Assembly: GCF_000826545.1 (NCBI RefSeq)
Contig: NZ_CDME01000015.1
Span: 388,207 to 452,206 of the forward strand
Reading direction: 5' to 3'
DNA: 64,000 nucleotides
Origin: Kibdelosporangium sp. MJ126-NF4
Lineage (GTDB): Bacteria; Actinomycetota; Actinomycetes; Mycobacteriales; Pseudonocardiaceae
Numbering within the stretch: position 1 is the stretch's first letter; every line of letters starts with the position of its first letter. Shown here piece after piece: positions 1 through 7,254 of this stretch. The position numbers and the translations under genes are program-made. The notes beneath the pieces were generated by a model. That model was not told the origin of the DNA and did no database searches. It worked only from the letters and a program-made list of their open reading frames with translations.

Positions 1-1439
1 AGTCCACTCAGGACACCATCGCCCGCCCACGCGACATACCCGTCAGGACGGACAAGAAGCACGTCCGCACGCACATCCGTGGATTCGACAGCAACATCGA
101 TACCGACGACGTCGACCCGATCAGCCCAGTCCGCCGCAATGTCCTTCAGTGCGGCCGTTCGGGCAAAGTTCAGCAACAGCGGACGGCCGTCCGCCAGCAC
201 GCCGACACGCCCGAGCTCTGGCAGGAACCGGCCGACCAGTGGGTGGTTCGTGCCCATCGGGTAGCGGATGTCCGAGCCTGCCATGGTTTCCGCGATGTGC
301 GTGGCAACGTCCACTCCGGCCATGAGCTCCGCGAAGAACGCGCGCAGCGCGGTCACCTCGGGCCCCGGCCCGGTCAGGGCGGACTGCGCCTGCGTGTGCA
401 GGACAACCCGTTCGGCGGCTGGACGCCGCTCGGTTTCGTAAGTATCGAGCAACCCGTCCGGTGCCCAGCCGTGCACGTGGGCCGCCAGCTTCCAGCCGAG
501 ATTTGCCGCATCCTGCAATCCGAGGTTCAGCCCCGGGCCGCCCATCGCCGAGTGCACGTGCGCCGCGTCGCCGACCAGGAACACCCGGCCCGAACGGTAG
601 CGCTCGGCGATCCGCGTGTTGCCACCGGACGTCCGGCGCAGCAGGTGCGGACCTTCCCCGTCCGGCGGCCCGATGCGCACGTCGGCGCCGAGTACTCGGC
701 GAATGCTCTCGCGCATCTCGTCCAGCGTCATCGGACCGTCGTCGGCGGGATCCCACTCGACGGTCATCAGCATCGGATTGCCCTGACCGAGGTCGATGTG
801 GAAGAACACGCCGTGTTCGGTCCTCGTGTGCACGGCGGGTGGGATCCGGCCGTGCCCCGGCACCTCCAGGGATCCGTCGACGCGGTCGGGCAGTGCCACA
901 TGCGCCACCCGGACCACACCGTTCTCAGTGGACACACCGGGGAATCCGATCCCGGCGAGCTTGCGGACCGTGCTGCTTCCGCCGTCCGCGCCGACGAGGA
1001 AATCGGCACTGAGCTCGTAGCTTCCATCGGGACCTCGCACCTGGACGTCCACACCGGACTCGCTCTGTGTGAACGCGGTGACCTCATGGCCGCGCCGGAT
1101 CTCCACACCGAGCTCCACCGCACGCTCCTCCAGGACCTGCTCGACCCTGCGTTGCGGCACAACGCAAATCGTCAGCGGGTTGTCCGGTACCGAACTGAGA
1201 TCCAACGGCAGCATGCCGAACATGAACTGCGGCGTCCGGAATGGAGCCTCTTCGCCACTCAGGCGGCGCAGCAGGCCGCGCTGGTGCAGCAACCGCACCA
1301 CCTGGCCGACCATGCCGTTGGCCTTCGGTTCCCCGCTTCGTTCGGTCAGTCTCTCCAGCACGACCGGCTTTGTCCCGGACAGTGCCAGCTCGCACGCGAG
1401 CATCAGGCCGTTCGGCCCGCCCCCTGCGATCACGATCAT
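1..1439 (-). CDS. FAD-dependent aromatic hydroxylase, C-terminus outside window
   Basis: Class A flavin monooxygenase of the PgaE/MhpA/RdmE type, which uses NAD(P)H and O2 to hydroxylate aromatic or polyketide-like substrates in the cytosol. About 479 residues are visible and the C-terminal end runs off the left edge. The N-terminus carries the Rossmann FAD motif GGGPNG (residues 6-11). An ADGG segment near residue 155 is the second FAD/NADPH motif, and GDAAHVHSAMGGPGLN is the ribityl-binding GD motif. The ATG overlaps the TGA of the upstream TetR gene (ATGA) and is preceded by a strong AAGGAGGAG ribosome site inside that gene, so the two are co-translated. The likely role is detoxification or modification of an aromatic compound sensed by the regulator. 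The substrate cannot be told from sequence. Confidence 0.9.
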   Translation of the reverse strand, partial: MIVIAGGGPNGLMLACELALSGTKPVVLERLTERSGEPKANGMVGQVVRLLHQRGLLRRLSGEEAPFRTPQFMFGMLPLDLSSVPDNPLTICVVPQRRVEQVLEERAVELGVEIRRGHEVTAFTQSESGVDVQVRGPDGSYELSADFLVGADGGSSTVRKLAGIGFPGVSTENGVVRVAHVALPDRVDGSLEVPGHGRIPPAVHTRTEHGVFFHIDLGQGNPMLMTVEWDPADDGPMTLDEMRESIRRVLGADVRIGPPDGEGPHLLRRTSGGNTRIAERYRSGRVFLVGDAAHVHSAMGGPGLNLGLQDAANLGWKLAAHVHGWAPDGLLDTYETERRPAAERVVLHTQAQSALTGPGPEVTALRAFFAELMAGVDVATHIAETMAGSDIRYPMGTNHPLVGRFLPELGRVGVLADGRPLLLNFARTAALKDIAADWADRVDVVGIDVAVESTDVRADVLLVRPDGYVAWAGDGVLSG

Positions 1440-2035
1440 GGTTCTCCTCCTTGGATCAAATACCCCAGCGCCTCACGGACCAACGGCCCCAGTGCGACCG
1501 GCGGATCGGCGTTCATCCACTGCTCCTGCGCGACGCTGCACACCGCCCCGACCGACCCCGCGACCACACGCGGATACATGTCCCGGTCGACGTCCATGCC
1601 GAGGCGGTCGGCAATCGCCTCGGCCAGCGCACGCGTCATCGCCGCGTCCGCCTTGAGGAACTCGGCCGTCAGCAACGGCGAACTCACCAGTTCCCGCACG
1701 GCGTCGGTCCAGCTCGCGTCCGGCGGCGTGGCGGTGCCGTCACCGCTGTAGATGGCCAGTACGGCGTGCTCGATCGACTGCCAGAACGGCTCGTCCGGCG
1801 GACGTTCCCGCAGGATGTCCCCGATCCGCACCATCCGGTCCAGCTCACGCCAGACGATCGCCTCGTACTTGCTGGCGAAGTAGTTGTTGAACGTCCGCGG
1901 CGACACACCCGCCGCCGCCGCGATGTCCTCGACCAGCACGTTCTCGATACCGCGCTCGGCCGCGAGGCGTAGCGCCTCCCAGCTGAGCGCCTCCCGTGTG
2001 GCCCGCTTCTTGCGCTCTCTCAACCCTGACACCAC
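1436..2035 (-). CDS. TetR-family transcriptional regulator
   Basis: About 199 residues. The N-terminal helix-turn-helix is clear (ALRLAAERGIENVLVEDIAA, then AGVSPRTFNNYFASKYEAI). The NNYF turn and the C-terminal half resemble TetR proteins with an acyl-CoA-like ligand-binding domain, an assignment made by family resemblance. I chose the GTG at 2035 (GTG at 2032 is equally possible) because an upstream in-frame extension would run into the promoter of the divergent methionine-salvage operon. The stop overlaps the start of the FAD hydroxylase, which is its most probable target besides itself. A 12-bp palindrome at 2063-2074 lies just upstream of its start. Confidence 0.88.
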   Translation of the reverse strand: MVSGLRERKKRATREALSWEALRLAAERGIENVLVEDIAAAAGVSPRTFNNYFASKYEAIVWRELDRMVRIGDILRERPPDEPFWQSIEHAVLAIYSGDGTATPPDASWTDAVRELVSSPLLTAEFLKADAAMTRALAEAIADRLGMDVDRDMYPRVVAGSVGAVCSVAQEQWMNADPPVALGPLVREALGYLIQGGEP

Positions 2036-2062
2036 CCGAGCCTGCCAGAAGTTTGCGCGCCC

Positions 2063-2074
2063 CGCAAGTTTGCG
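2063..2074. promoter_or_regulatory. Palindromic operator candidate between TetR and mtn operon
   Basis: CGCAAGTTTGCG is a perfect 12-bp palindrome. A second AAGTTTGCG half lies just to its left at about 2049-2057. Its place between divergent genes, 28 bp from the TetR start, fits an autoregulatory operator that could also influence the mtn promoter. Binding is inferred, not shown. Confidence 0.45.
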
Positions 2075-2105
2075 TTTTGCGCACGTTTCGCGGGGTGGAC
2101 AGCCA

Positions 2106-2134
2106 GTGGACTGAGGGCCGAGAGCCAGTACGGT
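2106..2134 (+). promoter_or_regulatory. Putative mtn operon promoter, leaderless
   Basis: GTGGAC at 2106-2111 (-35-like) and TACGGT at 2129-2134 (-10, TANNNT) are 17 bp apart. The -10 ends 7 nt before the ATG at 2142 and there is no Shine-Dalgarno sequence, so the mRNA probably begins at or next to the start codon. Confidence 0.4.
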
Positions 2135-2141
2135 TTTGCCC

Positions 2142-3257
2142 ATGAAGGACTGGATCGGCCTGGCCGAGGAAGTCGCCGCACAGCTGAAGGTGGACGCGGC
2201 CGAACGCGACCGGGCGAACCGCCCACCGACAGCGGAAGTGGAGCTGCTGCGCTCGTCCGGCCTGCTGGCCGCCGACGAGGCCGCGGCCGACGCGGTGACC
2301 AGGATCGTCTCGGCCGCGGACGCGTCGATCGGGCATCTGATCGGCTACCACTACCTGCACCTGTGGCGCGCCCGGTTGTTCGACAACCCCGCGGCCGCCG
2401 AACGGATGCGCGCCGACGCGAACTGGTTCTGGTCGGGCGTGAGCAACCCGCTGGACGCCGCGCTGCGGCTGACGCCGAACGGCGACGGCTACATCGTCAA
2501 CGGCCGCAAGACCTTCGCGACCGGAGCCAGCGTCGCCGACCGGCTGATGGTCTCGGCGACCAGGGTGGACACCGACGAGAAGCTGACGTTCACCGTGGAC
2601 GCCAAGGCATCCGGGATCTCCTATCCGTCCGACTGGGACAACACCGGCCAGCGGCTGACCGCGAGCGGCGGCATCGTGTTCGACGACGTGGAGGTCGACG
2701 GGCCGGACGTGCTCGGCGCGCAACCGGCCGAATCGATCCGGCTTTCCCTTGCCGCACTGGGCTTCCAGCTGGCGCTGACGCAGATCTACGTGGGCATCGC
2801 GGCAGGCGCGCTCGCCGAGGCGGCCGAGTACACCCGAGGCCAGGCACGGCCGTGGTTGCTGTCCGGCGCGGAATCGGCGGCGGCGGACCCCTACATCCTT
2901 GCCGGATATGGCGAACTGGTGGCCGCGCTGGAGGCAGCGGGCACACTGGCCGACCGCGCGTCGGACTCGCTGCGCCAGTCCGTCGACGCGGGATCCGACC
3001 TGACCGCCGAGCAACGCGCGAGCACAGCGGTGACCATCTCGTCGGCCAAGGTGTTCGCTACCCGCGTGGTCAACGAGACCACGTCGAAGGTCTTCGAGTT
3101 CATGGGCGCGCGGGCGACCGCGACCAAGTACGGCTACGACCGGTTCTGGCGCAACGCCAGGACGTTGACGCTGCACGACCCGGTGGTCTACAAGGCACGC
3201 GAGGTCGGCGTGTTCTTCCTGACGGGCGAGCACCCGCCGTTCACGGGGTACAGCTGA
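2142..3257 (+). CDS. Acyl-CoA-dehydrogenase-fold flavoprotein (SfnB/DszC-like)
   Basis: 371 residues. The fold is that of acyl-CoA dehydrogenases, but the C-terminal part looks like the DszC/SfnB group (acyl-CoA_dh_2), whose members are mostly FMNH2-dependent monooxygenases acting on sulfur or nitrogen compounds. Visible features are the middle-domain motif NGRKTFATGAS (about residue 123) and a C-terminal R.W.NARTLTLHDPV segment typical of that group. It is the first gene of the methionine-salvage operon, and its stop overlaps the mtnA-like start (TGATG). That context suggests a sulfur-containing substrate, possibly a methylthio compound, but this is inference. The start at 2142 was preferred over an in-frame TTG at 2136 because the -10 hexamer lies right in front. 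Confidence 0.75.
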   Translation: MKDWIGLAEEVAAQLKVDAAERDRANRPPTAEVELLRSSGLLAADEAAADAVTRIVSAADASIGHLIGYHYLHLWRARLFDNPAAAERMRADANWFWSGVSNPLDAALRLTPNGDGYIVNGRKTFATGASVADRLMVSATRVDTDEKLTFTVDAKASGISYPSDWDNTGQRLTASGGIVFDDVEVDGPDVLGAQPAESIRLSLAALGFQLALTQIYVGIAAGALAEAAEYTRGQARPWLLSGAESAAADPYILAGYGELVAALEAAGTLADRASDSLRQSVDAGSDLTAEQRASTAVTISSAKVFATRVVNETTSKVFEFMGARATATKYGYDRFWRNARTLTLHDPVVYKAREVGVFFLTGEHPPFTGYS

Positions 3258-4270
3258 TGGCTCCGATACTCGCGGACAGCGTCAGGCTCACCGACGACGG
3301 TGTGCTGATCCTGGATCGCCGCAGCTTCCCGTTCGCGCGGGAGTGGGTGCTGTGCCGCAGTTCCGGCGAGGTCGCCAAGGCCATCGAGGACATGGTCACC
3401 CAGTCCTCGGGCCCGTACTTCGCCGCGCTGTACGGCATGGTCCTCGCCGCCCGCGAAGCCGCCGGTTTACGCCCGCACGCCGCCTACGCGTACATGGAAC
3501 AGGCAGGCACACGGCTGATCAGCGCACGCCGCACGAACAACCACTTACGCAAGGCCGTGCACGCGGTCCTGTCCGTGGTGTCCGGTTCCGGCGAGTCGCT
3601 GATCTCGACAGCCACGGCCGGGGCGCGGGCCGGGGACGACCTCTACCGCGGCCGCAGCCAGGCGCTGGGAACGTCGGCCGCGGCCCTGTTGCCGGACGAA
3701 GGTGGCGTGCTGACGCACTGCTGGGCCGATCTGTACCTGGTCGACCTGGTGTCCGCCGCCCAGCGCAGCGGCAAACGCCTGCGCTTCTTCTGCACCGAGA
3801 CCCGGCCCTACCTGCAGGGCGCGCGGCTGACCGCGGAGACACTGGCCGAGATGGGCGTGGACACCACGCTGATCACGGACGGGATGGGCGCGGCCGTGCT
3901 GCAGTCCGGCGAGGTCGACGCGCTGGTGACGGCGGCCGACCGGGTCACGATGACCGGGCACGTGATCAACAAGGTCGGCACGCTGGGGCTGGCCGTCGCC
4001 GCGGCGGCGTTCAACGTGCCGTTCCACGCCATGGTGCAGGCGCCCGACCAGGAGGCGCGGACGGCCGACGACGTCCCGATCGAGTACCGGCCGGGCGAGG
4101 ACGTCCTGCATACCCTGGGCATACGCACAGCGAGTGAGAAGGTGCGCGGGCTCTACCCCGCGTTCGACGTGACACCGCCCCGGTTCGTGAGCACGATCGT
4201 GACCGACCGCGGGCCGTTCGAGCCGCACCGGATCGCCGAGTACTACCACGAAGGAGAGCCCAACCAATGA
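3257..4270 (+). CDS. mtnA: Methylthioribose-1-phosphate isomerase-like protein (eIF2B family)
   Basis: 337 residues. MtnA converts 5-methylthioribose-1-phosphate to methylthioribulose-1-phosphate. The C-terminal half keeps the family landmarks: LTHC with the catalytic cysteine (near residue 157), ETRPYLQGARLTAETL, LITDGMGAAV, and AADRVTMTG.VINKVGT with the catalytic aspartate. The N-terminal half is unusual: the substrate-binding RGAPAIG block of classical MtnA reads SSGPYFAALYG. The reaction is therefore assigned mainly from context, between the flavoprotein and mtnC with overlaps on both sides (TGATG, ATGA). A related sugar-phosphate isomerase remains possible. Confidence 0.8.
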   Translation: MAPILADSVRLTDDGVLILDRRSFPFAREWVLCRSSGEVAKAIEDMVTQSSGPYFAALYGMVLAAREAAGLRPHAAYAYMEQAGTRLISARRTNNHLRKAVHAVLSVVSGSGESLISTATAGARAGDDLYRGRSQALGTSAAALLPDEGGVLTHCWADLYLVDLVSAAQRSGKRLRFFCTETRPYLQGARLTAETLAEMGVDTTLITDGMGAAVLQSGEVDALVTAADRVTMTGHVINKVGTLGLAVAAAAFNVPFHAMVQAPDQEARTADDVPIEYRPGEDVLHTLGIRTASEKVRGLYPAFDVTPPRFVSTIVTDRGPFEPHRIAEYYHEGEPNQ

Positions 4271-4983
4271 CCGCGCTGACCGCCCGGTGGGTTGTTGTCG
4301 ACATCGAGGGCACCCTGACCCCGACCGACCAAGTGCACGTCGTGCTGTACGACTACGCGCGGCCCCGCCTCGGACCGTGGATCGACGAGCACCCGGACGA
4401 CCCGGTGGTCGTCGAGGCCGTGGCCCAGATCCGGTCCATGGCCGACCTGCCCGCGTCGGCGGGCACCGACGAGATCGTGCGGGTCCTGCACGGCTGGATG
4501 GCCGCGGACCAGAAGATCGCCCCGCTCAAGGCCCTGCAGGGGCTGATCTGGCAGCGCGGATACGCCGACGGCGACCTGGTGACGGAACTGTTCGGTGACG
4601 TCGTGCCCGCGCTGCGCGCCTGGCACGACAAAGGCCTCGACCTGGCGGTGTTCTCGTCCGGATCGGTCCCAGGCCAGGTGGCGGCGTTCTCCCGGACCAC
4701 GGACGGCGACATCACCTCGCTGTTCTCGCAGCACTTCGACACCGTCAACGCGGGCCCGAAACGCGAGGCCCCGTCCTACCGGGCGATCGCGTCGGCGCTG
4801 GGCGCCCCGTCGGCGGAGATCGTGTTCTTCTCGGATGTCCCCGCCGAGCTGGACGCGGCTGTGGCGGACGGCTGGCAGACGGTGGGCCTGGCCAGGCCGG
4901 GCGAGCCGTTCGGGGACGCGGACTTCGGCAGCCACCTGGCGGTCAAGTCGTTCGCGGAAGTCTCGGTGGACCTGCCGTCATGA
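4267..4983 (+). CDS. mtnC: Enolase-phosphatase E1 (methionine salvage)
   Basis: 238 residues, the usual length. This HAD-superfamily enzyme carries out enolisation and dephosphorylation of 2,3-diketo-5-methylthiopentyl-1-phosphate to give acireductone. The nucleophile motif is DIEGTLTP at residues 12-19, with first aspartate D12 and catalytic E14. The SSGS motif lies near residue 131, the conserved lysine is in AGPKREAPSY (about residue 166), and FFSDVPAELDAA is the final acidic motif. KALQGLIWQRGY is the substrate-specificity segment typical of MtnC. It overlaps mtnA by ATGA and mtnB by ATGA, so translation is coupled. Confidence 0.95.
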   Translation: MTALTARWVVVDIEGTLTPTDQVHVVLYDYARPRLGPWIDEHPDDPVVVEAVAQIRSMADLPASAGTDEIVRVLHGWMAADQKIAPLKALQGLIWQRGYADGDLVTELFGDVVPALRAWHDKGLDLAVFSSGSVPGQVAAFSRTTDGDITSLFSQHFDTVNAGPKREAPSYRAIASALGAPSAEIVFFSDVPAELDAAVADGWQTVGLARPGEPFGDADFGSHLAVKSFAEVSVDLPS

Positions 4984-5570
4984 ACCTGGACGAAGCCGGG
5001 GCGTTGCTGGCCGCCGAGTGCGCGCGGTACACGGCACTCGGTTGGATGCGGGGCACCTCGGGGAACCTCTCGGTCCGGCTGAGCTCGGATCCGCTGCGGC
5101 TGGCGGTGACAGCCAGCGGGCTGGACAAAGGCGAGATGACGCCGGAGGACGTCGTGGAGATCGACGCGAACGGCGAGGCGGTCACTCCCGGCTCGCTGGT
5201 CCCGTCGGCCGAAGCGGGCCTGCACGGCCGGATCGCGGCCGTGTCCGGCGCGGGCGCGGTGGTGCACGTGCACGTCCTGGCGCCGGTCCTGGCCGCCGAA
5301 CGCTGGCCGTCGGGCGTCGAACTGCGCGACCTGGAGATGCTGAAGGGCTTCGGCAGGCAGGCGCACGACGACCTGGTGACCATTCCGGTGGTGCCCAACA
5401 GCCAGGACATGCGGGAGCTGGGTGACAAGTTCGAGGCGGGCTACCGCGCCGACACCCCGGCCCTGATCGTGGCCCGGCACGGCCTCTACGTCTGGGGCGA
5501 CGACCTGCACCATGCCAGGCATCGGACAGAGTGCCTGGAATGGCTGACGAGGTTCATAATCGAAGCATGA
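4980..5570 (+). CDS. mtnB: Methylthioribulose-1-phosphate dehydratase
   Basis: 196 residues. This class II aldolase-fold zinc enzyme removes water from methylthioribulose-1-phosphate. The start region MRGTSGNLSVR is the phosphate-binding loop. The zinc ligands are the histidines of VVHVHVLAP (about residues 95-97) plus a third in ARHGLYVWG near residue 165, and E80 (SAEAGLHG) is the likely base. It overlaps mtnC (ATGA) and mtnD (ATGA). Together with mtnC and mtnD it makes the methionine-salvage assignment firm. Confidence 0.93.
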   Translation: MNLDEAGALLAAECARYTALGWMRGTSGNLSVRLSSDPLRLAVTASGLDKGEMTPEDVVEIDANGEAVTPGSLVPSAEAGLHGRIAAVSGAGAVVHVHVLAPVLAAERWPSGVELRDLEMLKGFGRQAHDDLVTIPVVPNSQDMRELGDKFEAGYRADTPALIVARHGLYVWGDDLHHARHRTECLEWLTRFIIEA

Positions 5571-6142
5571 CGCTGCTGACCGTATGGCCTGACACGGACG
5601 CTTCGCAGGTGCTGGTCCGCACCGAGGACGCCGAGGAGATCACGGGCGAGCTCAAGCAGCTCGGCGTCCGGTTCGAGCGCTGGCCGGTGGTGCCGGGCCT
5701 GTCCGCGGAGCCGTCGTCGGACGAGGTGCTCGCGGCCTACCGCGAGCACGTGGACCGGGTGAACGAAGCCGAGGGCTACACCTACGTCGACGCCCTGCAC
5801 ATGACACCGGCCGACACTCCCGAGTGGACGGCGAAGGCCGCTGAGGCGCGGCAGAAGTTTCTGGCCGAGCACACCCATGACGACGACGAGGACAGGTTCT
5901 TCGCCAGGGGCGCAGGGGTTTTCTACCTGCACGTGAACTCGAAGGTGTACGGCGTGCTGTGCGAGGCAGGCGACCTGCTGAGCGTTCCGGCGAACACCAC
6001 GCACTGGTTCGACATGGGAACCCGCCCCGACTACGTGGCAATCCGGTTCTTCCACGACGACGACGGCTGGGTCGGGAACTTCACCGGGAACCGTCTTGCC
6101 GAGGATTTCCCCGCCTTTGACGAGCTCGCCGCGGGGCGCTGA
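5567..6142 (+). CDS. mtnD: Acireductone dioxygenase
   Basis: 191 residues. This cupin-fold metalloenzyme oxidises acireductone to the keto acid precursor of methionine plus formate (Fe form), or through an off-pathway route producing CO (Ni form). The metal motif EHTHDDDEDRFFARGAGVFY supplies H-x-H-x5-E, and the fourth ligand is the histidine of NTTHWFDMG. The ATG at 5567 was chosen over an upstream in-frame ATG because it gives the ATGA overlap with mtnB. It is the last gene of the operon. No aminotransferase for the final step, and no mtnK or mtnP, is seen here. Confidence 0.95.
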   Translation: MTLLTVWPDTDASQVLVRTEDAEEITGELKQLGVRFERWPVVPGLSAEPSSDEVLAAYREHVDRVNEAEGYTYVDALHMTPADTPEWTAKAAEARQKFLAEHTHDDDEDRFFARGAGVFYLHVNSKVYGVLCEAGDLLSVPANTTHWFDMGTRPDYVAIRFFHDDDGWVGNFTGNRLAEDFPAFDELAAGR

Positions 6143-6204
6143 GTTCCGGTCGACCGCTGCGGTGGCCTGGAAGAAAGGTCAACGCCGGACCGCCTGGTGG
6201 TGAG

Positions 6205-7161
6205 ATGGGGCTGACCTGGCTCGGTGAGCCGTCCGTCGACGCGCTGCGGGCGGCGTTGCGCACGGTCGCACCGGAGTTGTCCGAGTGTGCGATCGTGCTG
6301 CCGCAGGGACTTGACGGTATCGACGATCCGCAGTGGTGCGCGGCCACCGCGATGGCCGGTGACCGGTATGTCGTGAAGTTCGCTTGGTCCAAGCCGTCGG
6401 CGTTACGGATCTGCCATATGACACGGGTGCTGGGTGCGTTGCCGACGGCTGCGCCCGAGTTGCCGTTGCCCGAGATAGTGATCGCGGCCCAGGACCCGGC
6501 AGTGGTGGTTCTGCGCCGGGTGCCGGGGGCAACGTTCTTCGGCGTGCGGAACCTGATCGGCCCCGGCGAGCGGGAGCGCGTCGCCCGAGACCTGGCCGCA
6601 GCTCTTGCTCAGCTGCACGATCCTGGAGTGTTGCGTACGGTCGCCGCAGCGGTGGGGCCGCTGCCGCAACCGCAGGCGCAGGCCACGACCGACATGCTCC
6701 GCTCCCGGTTCGCGGCCCTGATCCGCCCTGATCAGCGAGCCCGGATGCGGTCCTGGTGTGACCGGGCCGACCACGCACTCGCGCGCACCGGCCGGACCGT
6801 GTTGATCCACGGCGATTTCCACGGCAACAACCACCTGTGGGATCCCAGCACGCTGCGGCTGCGGCTGGTCATCGACCTGGAGACGGTCGGCGCTGGTGAA
6901 CCCGAGTTCGACCTGCGCTACCTCCCCGCCGAGGGCGGCGTCGAACTGTTCACCGCGACCGTCGCACACTACGAGACGCTGACCGGCACGACACTCGATA
7001 CCGACCGGATCATGGCCTGGCATCTGCGCACCATGCTCGGTGACGCGCTTTGGCGCGCCGAAGCCGACCTCCCACTGCCAGACCGACGAACACCGATCCA
7101 GTGGCTGGACGACCTGACCGCCCGGTTCGCCGCACTCGATGCTCCTGGCTGGACCGTCTGA
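6205..7161 (+). CDS. APH-family phosphotransferase
   Basis: 318 residues. The C-terminal half has the aminoglycoside-phosphotransferase/choline-kinase catalytic core: LIHGDFHGNNHLWD (Brenner motif HGDxxxxN, near residue 205), then VIDLETVGAGEPEFDLRYL with the metal-binding aspartate. The N-terminal lobe carries RYVVKFAW, a plausible ATP-site lysine, and VVLRRVPGATFF. The substrate is unknown. Such genes may act on antibiotics, sugars or small alcohols, and nothing in the neighbourhood decides this. It stands alone, 62 bp after mtnD and before the GH81 promoter. Confidence 0.75.
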   Translation: MGLTWLGEPSVDALRAALRTVAPELSECAIVLPQGLDGIDDPQWCAATAMAGDRYVVKFAWSKPSALRICHMTRVLGALPTAAPELPLPEIVIAAQDPAVVVLRRVPGATFFGVRNLIGPGERERVARDLAAALAQLHDPGVLRTVAAAVGPLPQPQAQATTDMLRSRFAALIRPDQRARMRSWCDRADHALARTGRTVLIHGDFHGNNHLWDPSTLRLRLVIDLETVGAGEPEFDLRYLPAEGGVELFTATVAHYETLTGTTLDTDRIMAWHLRTMLGDALWRAEADLPLPDRRTPIQWLDDLTARFAALDAPGWTV

Positions 7162-7210
7162 GCGAGCCCTTGACATGTGTGGTGGTCCCGGGGTCCCATG
7201 GCTTGTGCGT

Positions 7211-7222
7211 GAGAGCGCTCTC
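7211..7222. promoter_or_regulatory. LacI-type operator upstream of GH81 glucanase
   Basis: GAGAGCGCTCTC is a perfect palindrome centred on AGCGCT, the core seen in operators of LacI-family regulators of polysaccharide-use genes in actinobacteria (CebR-like). It lies 32 bp upstream of the GH81 start and downstream of a TTGACA at 7170-7175, so repression by a LacI-type regulator lifted by oligosaccharides is likely. No such regulator gene is in the window. Confidence 0.6.
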
Positions 7223-7254
7223 GCACCCCTGCACCTCTTCCTCCAGGAGAGTCG

